DNA from: Aquatica leii
Taxonomy: Eukaryota; Arthropoda; Insecta; Coleoptera; Lampyridae
NCBI GenBank assembly: GCA_035610365.1
Contig: CM069432.1
Coordinates: forward strand, 275,875,482 to 275,939,481
DNA: 64,000 nucleotides
Direction of reading: 5' to 3'
Part shown: piece by piece, positions 1 to 11,590 of the stretch
Layout: each line of letters starts with the position of its first letter
Numbering within the stretch: the first letter of the stretch is position 1
Position numbers and translations under genes: made by a program
The notes under the pieces: model-generated
Told to the model about the DNA's origin: nothing
Database searches by the model: none
Seen by the model: only the letters and a program-made list of their open reading frames with translations

Positions 1-2447
1 ATAGTTCAAACCATTTTCTGCATCAACACTTATTTTACGCAATGACGTGCATTTCTGATTTTTCTGCAAATTGAAATACAAATAGAATAGGCATTAGTAA
101 ACAACATATCAAAAAATTAAGATGTGGTTATCTCTATAATTAAAAATAATTTGATTCACAGTTAGGCTAGCGCGTTACGATGCTGCATGCTGACAGCACC
201 TACTTAAAGTCGTTTTTTCGTAATAAGCACCTTATTCTGATTTTTCTGCAAATTGATATGCGAATAAAATAGGCATTAATAAAAAACATATCAAAAAATC
301 GGGATATGGTTCTTTCTATAATTAAAAAAAATTTGATTCAAAGTTGGGCTAGCGCATTACGATGCTGCATGCTGACAGCACCTAATTAAAGTCGTTTTTT
401 TGCAATCACGTGCTTTATTGATTTTTCTGCAAATTGACGTACAAATAGAATGGGCATTAATAAACAACATATCAAAAAACTAAGATGTGATCATTTCTAT
501 AATTAATAATAGTTTGATTCAAAGTTGGGCTAGCGCGTTACGATGCTGCATGCTGACAGCACCTAATTAAAGTCATTTTTTCGCAATGACGTGCTATTTT
601 GATTTTTTACAAATTGACGTACGTATAGAATAGGCATTATTAAACAACATATCAAAAAATTGGGAATGGGGTTATTTCTATAATTAAATATAATTTGATT
701 TAAAATTGCGCTAGCGCGTTACGATGCTGCATGCTGACAGCACCTAATTAAAGTCGTTTTTTCCCAATGACGTGCTATTTGTTTTTTTTTGCAAATTGAC
801 ATACAAATAGAATAGGTATTAGTAAACAACATATCAAAAAACTAAGATGTAGTCATTTCTATAATTAATAATAGTTTGATTCAAAGTTGGGCTTACGCGC
901 CACTATGCTGTATGTCAATGGCAACTAATTAAAGTCGTTTTTTCTCAATGACGTGCTATTCTGATTTTTCTGTAAATTGGCATAAAAATAGAATCGACAT
1001 TAATAAACATTATATCAAAAAATTGAGATGTGGTTATCTCTATAATTAAAAATAATATGATTCAAATTTGGGCTAGCGCGTTACGATGCTGCATGCTGGC
1101 AGCACCTAATTAAAGTCGTTTTTTTCGCAATGACGTGCTATTCCATTTCTTCAGCAAATTGACATAGGAGTAAAATGGGCATCAATAAACAACATATCAA
1201 AAAATTGAGATGTGGTTATTTCTATAATTAAAAATAGTTTGATTCAAAGTTGGACTTATGCGCCAAAATGCTGTATGTCAACGGCAACTAATTAAAGTCG
1301 TTTTTTCGCAATGACGTTCTATTCTGATTTTTCTGTAAATTGGCGTACAAATAGAATAGGCATCAATAAACAATATATCAAAAAATTAAGATGTGGTGAT
1401 TTCTATAATTAAAAATAATTTGATTCAAAGTTGGGCTAGCGCGTTACGTTGCTGCATGCTGACAGCACCTAATAAAAGTCATTTTTTCGCAATGACGTGC
1501 TATTTTGTTTTTTCTGCAATTTGACGTAAAAATAAAATAGGCATTAGTAAGCAACATAACAAAAAATTGGGATGTGGTTATACCTATAATTAAAAATAAT
1601 TTGATTCAAAGTTGGGCTAGCGCGTTACGATGCTGCATACTGACAGCACCTAATTAAAGTCGCTTCTTCGCAATGACTTTCTATTCTGATTTTTCTGCAA
1701 ATTGACATAGGAATAGAATAGGCATTAATAAACAATATAGCAAAAAATTGAAATATGGTTGTTTCTATATTTAAAAATAATTTGATTCAAAGTTGGGTTG
1801 CCGCGTTACGATGTTGCATGCTGACAGCACCTAATTGAAGTTGTTTTTACACAATGACGTGCTATTTTGTTTTTTTCTGCAAATTGACATACAAATAGAA
1901 TAGGCATTAGTAAACAACATATCAAAAAATTGGGATGTGGTTATCTCTATAATTAAAAATAATTTGATTCAAAGTTGGGCTAGCGCGTTACGATGCTGCA
2001 TACTGACAGCACCTAATTAAAGTCGCTTCTTCGCAATGACGTGCTATTTTCATTTTTCTGAAAATTGACGTACGTAAAGAATAGACATTAATAAATAACA
2101 TATCAAAAAATTGAGATGTGATTATTTCTATAATTAAAAATAATTTGATTCAAATTTGAGCTACCGCGTTATGATGCTGCATGCTGACAGCACCTAATTA
2201 AAGTCATTTTTTCGCAATGACGTGCTATTTTGTTTTTTCTGCAATTTAACATAAAAATAAAATAGGCATTAGTAAACAACATAACAAAAAATCGGGATAT
2301 GGTTATCTCTATAATTAGAAATAATTCGATTCAAAGTTGGGCTAGCGCGTTACGATGCTGTATGCTGACAGCACCTAATTAAAGTCGTTTTTTCGCAATG
2401 ACGTGCTCTTTTGATTTTTCTGCAAATTGATATACGTATAGAATATA
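1..2447. repeat. Tandem satellite array, 181-bp monomer, about 13.5 copies
   Basis: A recurring landmark (gctagcgcgttacgatgctg) starts near 166, 348, 529, 710, 891, 1072, 1254, 1435, 1616, 1797, 1979, 2160 and 2341, so the period is 181-182 bp. Each monomer also carries an A-rich block (aacatatcaaaaaattg) and ends in TTGATTCAAAGTTGGG. Monomers differ by scattered substitutions. Two of them (landmarks at 891 and 1254) share a distinct variant of the landmark, GTATGTCAAnGGCAACTAATT in place of GCATGCTGACAGCACCTAATT. The array is cut by the window's left edge and stops abruptly at about 2447. No coding potential is seen. It looks like centromeric or heterochromatic satellite DNA. Confidence 0.95.
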
Positions 2448-3929
2448 GAAACCGAGTTTAACTTAACCAAAGTGTAAACTATGATTGAAAAACCGGCCCT
2501 CAGTAGCACATTGCCGCTAGCGGCCGAAACATCACAAAATACTCGTTTTCTATTTTTAGTTTTATTTTTGCACCATTTTTCATTTATTGAAGTATGTTGA
2601 CTGATCTACCTACACTTAAACATCTGTAAATACGTAAATCTTCGAGGTATTATCTGAATGTGCTCTTAGAATAGCAACTTCATTTAACCACAGTAACTTA
2701 ACTGTGACTTATGCGATAATATTATTTCGTATTTATTTTTATTTTTGGTGCCAGCAAATTTCTAAAACGAAATGTGCACTTCCTAGAACAGATTAATTTT
2801 ATTCGTAGTGTCAACAAACCTAAGAAACTATTTAATGCAACAGGTCCGTTATTTATGATTTATTTTTTTAAGAAAAAAGTCACTAAAATTCATAAAAAAA
2901 TACTGTGATCAAAAGACAACTTGGAATAAATATATATGATATAATTCAATGTAAATTGTATTTGATCATCATAAAGTTAATTTATTGCAGTAACTACCTA
3001 TTATTTTTTATAATTTAAGATTGTGTAGTGTAATAAAGTTTCAAAGCAAACAAAATTTAACCTTTACTAGATGCAGCAACAAAACTTTGTTCTACTTAAA
3101 CTACAAGCAAAAATGACAATCAATAATTACACATCAAATTAAAACCTTTCTAGAATTCGTATAACTAGAAGCTTTAAAATTAACAAAAAAAATTCTACAC
3201 TATGTTCACTGTAAAAAAATTATAAAATGTCAATAATCCGACTTCATATCTGTCACAAATCCGTGTTGATTCAAACCGATTTAAAAACCACATTGTACGC
3301 AAAAAATGTTCTAAAAATGTTACACATAATTATTTAAGTTTTATATACAATAAACTACACAATATATACAATATACTACGATGCAATTTCAAGACAAATT
3401 TACAGACTGTATTACGAATAATTTGATTACTTATTGTTGTTTATTTTAACTTAGTAATTGTAGTTAAATTTAAACACATGTAAAAGCTAACATTTTCTAA
3501 AAGATTTAAAAAGCTTAACGTATATTATAAACAATAGCGTCTGTGTCCAAATCTTCTTATACTAAAATTTATGTTTTCTACCGTAACAAGAAAGACAAAC
3601 AAGAACTAAACTCAATATTACACATGGAATAAGAAGCTAAAACATAGCACTCAATAATATACTTAAAATCTTTTTTTAAAACAAAATCAATCCCTAAAAC
3701 AAACTGGTCAACAAACAAAAAACCAAAACTTAAACTGAAACTTTTTAAATAAATTTTATACTGCCCTTGTTCGTTGGATGTATGCATGCGCTAATTTAAT
3801 GATGGAACTTTTTGCAAACAATGTGTTTTTATTATTTTAACGATTTATATTAACAAGTACTTTATGTACATTTTTTGATTTATCAATTGTTATGCTTACA
3901 AGCCGATTAACCAAACAAAACAAATATAA
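2448..3929. other. AT-rich non-coding stretch with no recognised gene
   Basis: This is the AT-rich flank between the satellite and the first retroelement remnant. I see no open frame resembling a known protein, no clear repeat and no RNA gene. It is probably old intergenic or decayed transposon sequence. Confidence 0.5.
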
Positions 3930-5710
3930 GAGCCTAGGGCTCTATTCCGATTTTGCTGCATTGCATTACAGCATTTGAGGTCTTTACCGAAGCTACCCGA
4001 TTGACATCATCAGACCCCGCAAGATTTAATTCCAGCTTCCCACAATCCACCGAAGTAGAGACCTACCGAAAAATAACAAGCACAATTATGTGGACAAATC
4101 CTACAAAAACTCAATGTGTACAGCTTTTTTAGAACAGCAAACGTAAAAATAAATATAAACCTTTTCAATCTTAAAACTTCTACCCTTGCGATCCTTTACT
4201 TATAGTAGACCAGCGTAATCTACACCGGTAGTGTGAAAAGGTGGTGAAGGTGTTATGCAGAAAGAGGTAAATTACCGATGATAGCTTTCACCAATTGTGA
4301 TGCAAACTTAAAATCAAAAGAACTGGATGTTTTTTATCAAACACAAATTGAGAATTGTGGAGTCTAACTTCGACTCGGATTATTCTTTCATGGTCTAAGA
4401 AACGATTTACACTCAACAAAAAAGAAGTAGTCTTTAACGACTTACTTTGTGAAAGACGTTCAAGATTACTGAATACTAAAAGATTCTGATTGAGCAATTC
4501 TAACTAGAACAAGTAAAGATTGCTTTCCTTAGGGGCGAGGGGACCATATAGTCGTTCTTTTTTGGAAACCGAACATTTCTTGTAAAATCGCCAGCAGTAG
4601 ATAAAGACTCGTTCGAGTCGCATGAGACCCAACAAGTTTGAAAATAAAAAAACACTAACTTAGAGGCAACAGAACATTTCATCTATGGAAGCTCAGAAAC
4701 AGAAAAGAAGAGATATCTTTAGCAAACCATTATGGAGCATGTTACCAGAGATCACAATCCTTTAACGTTTGAGAGTTGATTCCTCGCGATAAAAGTTATG
4801 AAGGATTTATTCTGTGGGAACATGTCACCATACTGCATCTGGGGACAATTCTTATATATCTGCGACTCGGTTGCAAAACAAGGTCATCCCAAGATAATTT
4901 TTCCACCGACAATTGCTGCCAAAGAATCTTGGCGCTTAGAGTGCATGGAGGAATAAGACCCAAAAGATGAAAGGTTTGAGAAACTTTGAAAAGAATATTT
5001 TTCTGGTTAATAGTTTCCATTGTGAAACTCTGTTGCGACATAAAAACATAAACTGGTTGAATACAACTCTAAATTTGGTTGTTAGACTGTTTTTCTTTAA
5101 TACACTATGGTACGGTAAATAATAAGCAAATGTAACGGGATCTAAACTAGACAACGACATGTGGCCTAATTCCAAATATTTCTTTATAAAATTTGTATAT
5201 ATATAGCTCGGCTATCTGGCAACAGAAACCTCTTTAGTTGCCTAACGTCTCAATAGGCTGTTTGGAGACAATAAATCTCCCATCAGGTCTTTTGCATGTA
5301 TTTTCCACTAAACGAATCTCACAAAAATTCTTTTCTAAAGAGAGAATCTTGTTTGTTGGGTAACCTTCTAGTTCCCAAAACCGAGCGAATTGGCCAGGAA
5401 CGTCAAAAATGCTTAGGTGGGACTGCACTTGATTGGGAAAATTAACGCAGAATGAACTAGAATAATTCAACCAAAACAGTTTCCTTAAAAAAAATTACAA
5501 GGTTTGTGCCCAAGCGTATTTGTCCGACGCGTTTAAGCTCAAAGAAAGCAGGAGAACCGATTAATGAGTCGATTTTTTCCGGTTGTTCAAAGACAGGGTC
5601 AGATAAGTGAATGTTATTTGGAAGTAAAATATCCAAGTGGTTCACTAAAAAACAAGGTATCACACCTGTAATATCATCACGGCCGTAGGTACTTACTTGA
5701 TTCACACGTG
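3930..5710 (-). pseudogene. Degenerate BEL/Pao retrotransposon pol
   Basis: Read on the minus strand, fragments occur in the normal BEL/Pao order. Protease-to-RT spacer sequence lies at 5705-5460 (PGxIDxLIG-type motif, here PEKIDSLIGSPAFFEL). A pre-RT segment lies at 5470-5234 (FARFWELEG). The RT start is at 5175-5050 (YYLPYHSVLKKNS, then TTKFRVVFN). The integrase N-terminal part is at 4497-4288 (IIRVEVRLHNS and KHPVLL), and integrase core scraps at 4240-4030 include VDYAG-like and YFGGLWEAGIKS motifs. Pieces are in different frames and carry many stops and deletions; the RT YxDD box and most of RNase H are missing. It is an older relative of the better-preserved element at 10-15.6 kb. No LTR was recognised. 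Confidence 0.8.
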
Positions 5711-6379
5711 ACCACGTTTCGCAAATTTAACTTATTTCTTTTAGCTCTTCTTTATAACCCCAAATGCTCACCTAATTAAGAGGTTATGTTTGCCGTCGGA
5801 TTAACATCCTAATCGTGGTTACTCAAAAACAAATGCGGTGTTTTTCTTAAAGGCAAAAGATGCTAACTCGAGGGATACTTTACGACAACATTCTAGCAAG
5901 GTATTTATTAATTACTTTTAATACGATTATGAGCCACAACACACACATAATACTAGTACGCATCGAACTTTGTCTTCGATGAAGTGAGATAATCTTAGTC
6001 GGTGTTTAAAACACCCTCTGTGCGCGTTACTAATTTAACTGTTCTAATTTACAAGGAATTTGATTTGGTGTAAGAAACACTCCACGTGCGCGTCACTAAT
6101 TTATATATTCTAATCTACGAAAATCACCAATCTAATCGTTAGTCTTGTGTCATTTATTGCTAGCAATAAATTATTTAGTCAGCTGTTATCGTACTGTAAA
6201 AATTTTTATGTAAAAAAATTGGAAGCGACGTGACGCTTATGGATACTCACAGGGTAATTAAAACCCAAAACTATTATATCTCACTCCTACATTTGACGTC
6301 AAGCGATTCGGGGAGATTTTGATCTTTAATCATAAGGTATCGCAAACGCGTTTAGCTTTTGTTAAAAGTCGAAAAACTT
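5711..6379. other. Non-coding stretch with a 66-bp tandem duplication
   Basis: No gene was recognised. A short tandem repeat lies at about 6001-6132: the segment starting GGTGTTTAAAACACC at 6001 recurs 66 bp later at 6067 as GGTGTAAGAAACACT. Both copies contain GTGCGCGT, then CACTAATTT or TACTAATTT. The rest is AT-rich sequence. Confidence 0.55.
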
Positions 6380-7300
6380 AGTGCTAGAAGAATTATGTAA
6401 ATCGTTGAAGATTACGATCTAATAATTCAGCATCAGTTTGGATTTAGAAAGGAACATTCCTCAGTACAATAAGACACACAGGCTTTTGACAAGGGATGGC
6501 ATGATGGATTCCTCTTCAAATTAAAAAGTGCTCTTCCACACTCTTATTATGTTATATTGAAACCATATTTAGAAGAACGGTTTTTCCAAGTTAAGTATGA
6601 ACAACATCTCACAGATTTTTATACTATAGAATCAGGCGTACCCCAAGGTAGTGTTTTGGGATCTTTTCTATAAGTCTTTTTCAGCTGTTATGCTTACCAA
6701 CAAACAAATGCGTACAACCACTTTCGTCGATGATAAATCATGTGCAGACATAAAGACCCAGTGCAAACTCATTTAAACCGTATTGATTATTGGAGTAAAA
6801 AGTGGAAAATAAAGATAAACGAAACAAAATCTCTTCACATCACCTTTACCAACTGCAGATAAAGAACGCCGGAAGTATACATAAATAATACAGCAATACC
6901 ACAAGTTACAAAGATCAAATACCTGAGCCAGCATTTAGATAAAGGTCTAACATGGAAAAATCATATAATGAGTAAGAACAAACAAACGGTCTAAACAAAC
7001 TGTTAGTGTACAACGTTGGATTTAAATCAATTTGTTCTTACGTCACTCAGCTGTGAGACACAGCAGCAAATTCTAACATCGCAATTATAAAAAGATTTTA
7101 GGCAAAAGTTTTACGTGCTATGTGTGACGCCCCTTATTACATTAGAAATGTTGAGCATCTCAGTGATTTGCAAGTTGATTCAGTGCAGCAGTCAATTAAA
7201 AAGTGCAGTGAAAATTACTTAAACAAGTTGGAACTTTAGCCATAAAGCTCCTTGATAACAGTACAAATATTAAACGCTTAAACATAGACTGGGTTTCAAA
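6380..7300 (+). pseudogene. Jockey-clade LINE reverse transcriptase remnant
   Basis: The conceptual translation on the plus strand follows a Jockey-type RT from mid-domain to the C-terminal region. It shows a QFGFRKEHSS motif near 6430, KPYLEERFFQVKY near 6560, GVPQGSVLG near 6640 (RT motif following the first catalytic Asp block), a damaged FADD box near 6720 (reads FVDDKS), then YLSQHLDKGLTWKNHI near 6920. A tail matching the usual post-RT region (VLRAMCDAPYYI) lies near 7110. Several frameshifts and stops make it non-functional. Both the endonuclease domain and the 5' end are absent here; a separate Jockey endonuclease scrap lies at 8370. Confidence 0.8.
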
Positions 7301-7559
7301 TAAAATGCACCACATAGTAGGAATAGACGCGGAAGGCTAAAATGTTGTATGTAAAACTGCTACATATAAACAAATAAATGATTACAATTTGGAAGAAGCA
7401 ACACAACATTTTATTAAAAAAATGGCAATAATGTGTGACATCACCACGTGCTTGTATGCAAGAAGTTGCCCTTGTAGGCATGCTGGAAATAAGGTGATTT
7501 ATTGCGCCCTGGGATATCTCATCTCAGACTATTCAAAGCTGTTGTCGCAATTATCTTAT

Positions 7560-8332
7560 TGTGTTTGGAGGGTGGCCTAGATGACGCAGTCTTCTGTCCA
7601 TCATGTCCCAGACATGTTCTATTGGCAATAAATCTGTCAATCTAGCAGGCCACGCTAGCAAATTACGTCATTCTCTTCAAAAACTCTATGTGTCATTACT
7701 GCCACATGCGGTCGCGCATTATGTTGTTGAAAGATCGCTTTTGGACGTTCTTGAAGAAGAGGTAGAAAAACTGGTTCTAAGACGTTGTCGATGCAACGTC
7801 GAGCATTTAACGTGTCTTGGATAAATATTAAAGGAAAGCAGCTTCCCCAATAAATGCCACCCCAAACCATTACACCAGGTGTTAAGTCAGTATGTCTTCG
7901 TTGTACAAACTGTAAATTGTAGCGTTGTCTTCTGGGTCTCCGCACACGTGTATACCCGTCAGGTCATAGAAAGACCATTGAAATCTGACTTCTTGGCGGT
8001 GAGGTGTTAGAGGAATACGAAAGTTTGGTCAATATGATCGCAATCCAAAAGAACGGATTCGACGATGAACAGTACTCATAGAGACTCTGCGACCAACTTA
8101 ACAGACGATCTTCTCGTTCATGCGTGACTCTGGGTCGTCCGGTACATCTAGGTCGTGTTTGCAATTGTTCCTCCCGCCATCCTCGACATGTTCTTAATAT
8201 TGTTGAAGGAGTACGTGCTAATCTTCTGGCGATTTTACGATATCTCAACCCAACTTCCTGCACACCAATAATTCGCCCTCTCTCAAAAGGCGTTAATTGT
8301 TGAAAATTACCTCGCCTGCAAACTCGTTGCAT
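7560..8332 (-). pseudogene. Tc1-like transposase (IS630/Tc1/mariner superfamily), broken
   Basis: Two minus-strand segments cover most of a Tc1-type transposase. 8332-7964 encodes the N-terminal paired helix-turn-helix DNA-binding region (LTPFERGRIIGVQEVG, then RKIARRLARTPSTI, and a GRPR hook). 7945-7655 encodes the DDE catalytic region (LTPGVMVWGGIYWG, then QQHNARPHVA), and past that LAWPAR-type and LPIEHVWDMMDRR sequence extends to about 7570. The second catalytic Asp of the usual QQDNARPH motif is His here, so the enzyme would be inactive even without the frameshift. Terminal inverted repeats were not identified. Confidence 0.85.
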
Positions 8333-8369
8333 TTTGACTTTTACTGTATACCTTTACTTTTTACGATTT

Positions 8370-8445
8370 ATTGTTAGGTGACTTTAACGCTCACAATCCT
8401 CTCTGGGGATCTCATATCAAATCGGTCAGAGAAAGAAAAGGAGAA
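8370..8445 (+). pseudogene. Jockey-type LINE endonuclease scrap
   Basis: A short reading frame gives LLGDFNAHNPLWGS, the GDFNAHN block of the apurinic-type endonuclease of Jockey-clade LINEs. It is cut off within a few dozen bases by the gypsy fragment that follows. Too little remains to say whether it belonged to the remnant at 6.4-7.3 kb, with the Tc1-like copy inserted between. Confidence 0.65.
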
Positions 8446-8459
8446 TTTACACGAAAAAA

Positions 8460-9500
8460 CTATACTTTCGTCCATGGACTTTAAACGTGCATTCCTTCAA
8501 GTTTTAATTGACCCTGATGACATACAAAAAAACCGCAGTAAGTTACGAGTACGTTACCATGATACATCTTCACATTATCTTTAAGCTGTTGTGTGACAAT
8601 AACCCAGTCTTAAAACAATGTGAATTTGGTAAACCTGAAATCAATTTTTTAAGGACCACGATCACACCACACGGATTTAAACCAATATCTTCAAAGGTCG
8701 AAGCCATTACCCGTGTTGGTTTTTCGAAAACAGCCAAAGAACTAAAAAGTTTCATTGCATCTCTGAACTATTATAGACGTTTTTTATCATTACACTTCCG
8801 CCATATGCTAGAAGACCGAAACTTTACTATATACACCAAACAAAAATCTTTAGTTTGCTTTCCAACACAAGAAAACGCCAAAAACAGATAGAAAAGAAAA
8901 TCCAAGACACAGTCGTCAGCGGTTTTTATCAGTCAGTTTTCCAATGGCGATATGCTGTGAAAAATTTCTGTAATAGATGATGCTTTAATGGCATACGATT
9001 CATCATCATCAAAACATCCATTACTGTTATTAGAGTTACGTACAGCCTACAAAAAAGATTTAAACGCTTCTACAGATGAATTAACGTTTGGATGTACTGT
9101 TCGTCTTCCTGGAAATTTTTTATCTCTAACAGAAGCAATACCACAGATGAATATGTAAAAATTGAATGAATTAATGAACCAACTTCGATCGACACCTAGA
9201 TCTTGCTACAGCCACACATGCATTTGTCCGTGTCGACCAAGTCAAGACATCTCTAACAAAAACATATGAAAAACCCTATACTATCATAAAAATATGTTCA
9301 AAATTTTTCAAATTGTTCATAAACGGCCGCAACGTCAATGTGAATACTGATCGACTCAAACCTACGTCCACTGAAAATTTAGAATCACTCGTTCCATAGT
9401 CTGCAAATACCAAGACATTAGTCGATCTACCACAAGAAGTTTTTGCTGAACCTACCGTACCAACACGCCGACTTCTCCAAGACCAAAACACCACTCACAC
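8460..9500 (+). pseudogene. Ty3/gypsy pol remnant (RT and integrase tail)
   Basis: SSMDFKRAFLQVLIDPDDIQK at 8466-8530 corresponds to the first catalytic block of a gypsy RT. After an internal deletion, 8590-8790 gives KQCEFGKPEINFL and KELKSFIASLNYYRRF, the end of the RT domain, and a KSLVCF trace of the RNase H region follows. 9040-9200 encodes ELRTAYKKDLNAS and LTFGCTVRLPGNFL, the integrase region that follows the DDE core. 9220-9390 gives HAFVRVDQVKTSL and INGRNVNVNTDRLKP-type sequence, the integrase C-terminus. The YxDD box, RNase H and the DDE core are gone. All frames are broken. Confidence 0.75.
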
Positions 9501-9944
9501 TACTAAAATTGGACGGACTGTCAACTTTCCAAGTGTGAACACACAACCAAAAATGTGGTTAGAAAAACCGCAAAGTAGTAAACGATTATAGTCATCGTCA
9601 TTTTCCAAACAAAGTTGAGCAAATAATCTCTCATTTAAAGCCGGCTACTCATTGGCGAGCCAAACTGTAACAACGTTTACTGTAATTAAAATTCGTCAGT
9701 GTAGATGCGTTGGGAATTCTGCTCGCGATCGTACTTAGAGCCGCTCGCAGCGAGCCGACGGTTATCCGTTTTTACTTCAAACACAAAGGAATTCACATTT
9801 GGTTTATGGACGTTTGCTAATACGTTTCTCAGTGAGTACGTGCGTCTTGAAGGAGTGGAGTGAAGACAAAACTCTAGGTCAAATTGACTTGTAAACAAAA
9901 GATCTTCAATATCTTAGCATCTTGTAGGAGACCTTTTTGTTTCC
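9501..9944. other. Unassigned 440 bp after the gypsy remnant
   Basis: No protein was recognised. The segment is richer in GC than its surroundings near 9700-9760 and contains a small perfect palindrome-like hairpin (GCTCGCAGCGAGC near 9745). It could be the decayed 3' end or LTR of the preceding gypsy copy, but no terminal motif supports this. Confidence 0.35.
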
Positions 9945-10042
9945 TATTTTAAGGATTCGCTATTAGAATTTTTTGGACCTCATAGACCGATATTACTAAT
10001 TTATGATGGGCATGCATCACACGTAGATTTAAAATTAATTAA
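9945..10042 (+). pseudogene. Pogo/Tigger-like DDE transposase fragment
   Basis: The plus-strand frame reads FFGPHRPILLIYDGHASHVD followed by LKLI, matching the second catalytic Asp block (xLLxxDGHxSH) of the pogo/Tigger/Jerky DDE group. It is cut at about 10042, where BEL/Pao protease sequence starts, so it marks the flank of that insertion or truncation. Only about 30 residues remain. Confidence 0.55.
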
Positions 10043-10432
10043 ATAGCGCCATCCTTGGGGTTACCAAGAGAAAAGATAAGAGCCGAAATAACAGGTCTGG
10101 GAGCAGGAGATCCAAAAATAGCAACCACAAAAATTCAAGCTGAGGTGCACCCACGTTTTCCAAGCAACTTACTACCTGTCAAGTTTCTGGTGATGTCAAA
10201 ATTAACACAAGCGTTACCAAGCTCTGAGCTAGAATACACCAGCTCGAACCAACTACAAAACTACGTTCTTGCAGACCCCACGTACAACAAACCCGGCCCA
10301 ATTGATGCCATCCTGGGGGCCGAAGAATTTAGAAAAATAATTCAGCATGGTATTGAAAAAACAAAAGATGGGTTACTGGGTCAACAGACGGAACTAGGTT
10401 GGATATTATCAGGAATTGCAAAAGAATATTAA
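10043..10432 (+). pseudogene. BEL/Pao aspartic protease C-terminal part
   Basis: The frame opens at the truncation point without an ATG and encodes the region between the retropepsin active site and RT, including LADPTYNKPGPIDAILGAEEF and QTELGWILSG, both standard BEL/Pao landmarks. The catalytic DTG motif is upstream of the truncation and missing. A TAA at 10430 ends the frame; the same frame continues at 10457 into the RT segment, so pol was continuous. The nearby ISRTEEDQQLTKFWNLEE marks the linker to RT. Confidence 0.85.
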
Positions 10433-10456
10433 CACGATGATATAAAAATTATCAGC

Positions 10457-11590
10457 ATGATTAGCCGCACCGAAGAAGACCAACAGTTAACAAAGTTTTG
10501 GAATCTCGAAGAAGTGTCAATAAAAAAAATCATTTCTCCAGACGACGCAGCATGTGAAAAACATTACACAGAGATGACTAAAAAAAACTACGATGGAAGT
10601 TACACAGTCCAAATACCTTTCAAAAAAGAATTCGCACCTGAATTAGGATATTCCAAAACTAAAGCCATTGCAAGATTACTACAACTCGAGAAAAGGTTAC
10701 AAAAGGATAACAAGTTGGCAGACCAATACCACAAGTTTATGCAAGAATATTTAAACGTCGGCCACATGAAAGAAGTTCCACGCCATCTACTAGACGAAGG
10801 AAAATACTACATTCCACATCAACCAATTTTAAAAGAGTCAAGTACCACTACAAAACTAAGAGTAGTATTTGACGCATCATCCCAAGCATCCAATGGAGTG
10901 AGTCTCAACGAACTAATGTACGCCGGACCAAGATTGCAACAAGAACTCTCCTACATACTACTACGGTGGAGAAAACATCAAATTGCATTCAGCGCCGATA
11001 TCGAGAAAATGTACCGTCAAATTAAGACTGAAGAAGACCAAAGATTCCACCGGATCTTATGGAGGTTTGACCAATTCACACCAATACAAGAATTTTGCCT
11101 CACGACTGTCACGTATGGGACAACTTCTGCACCATTTCTTGCAATAAGAACTCTTCAGCAATTGACTGAAGACGAAAAAGTATTATACCCAAAAGCATCT
11201 AAAGTCATCACGAAAGACTTTTATGTCGACGATGTTTTGTCTGGAGCGGATAACATTGAAGAGGCCATTCAGCTACAATCTGAAATTACTAAATTGCTAA
11301 AATCAGGAGGATTCACATTACGCAAATGGTCCAGTAATAAGCCTCAATTACTAGAAGCATTAACTGAAGAAATGAAGGATCAAGCCTCATTGGAAATAAA
11401 CGTAGACAAAACGAGGAAATCCTTAGGAATCCATTAGGCACCAATTGAAGACAATTTTTGTTTCAAAATAAGCACAACTCATCATCAGAGTGTTACAAAA
11501 CGAATCATACTATCACAAATCGCTAAATTATTAGACCCATTGGGATGTATGGCTCCGATAATAATAAAGGCCAAATTATTAATCCAAGAG
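10457..11590 (+). pseudogene. BEL/Pao reverse transcriptase domain
   Basis: This encodes the RT of the element. The N-terminal linker is followed by YYIPHQPILKESS and TTKLRVVFDASSQASNG (fingers), then AFSADIEKMYRQI, which carries the first catalytic Asp, then the palm motif YVDDVLSGAD at 11222-11251 with both catalytic aspartates intact. A TAG at 11435-11437 replaces the conserved Trp after LGIH. Homology continues in the same frame past the stop (IILSQIAKLLDPLG) until a frameshift near 11590. The domain itself looks little damaged. Confidence 0.9.

Noticed and set aside
1-2447. CRISPR-like regular repeats
   Set aside because: The whole 181-bp unit is conserved with no variable spacers; this is satellite DNA in a eukaryote.
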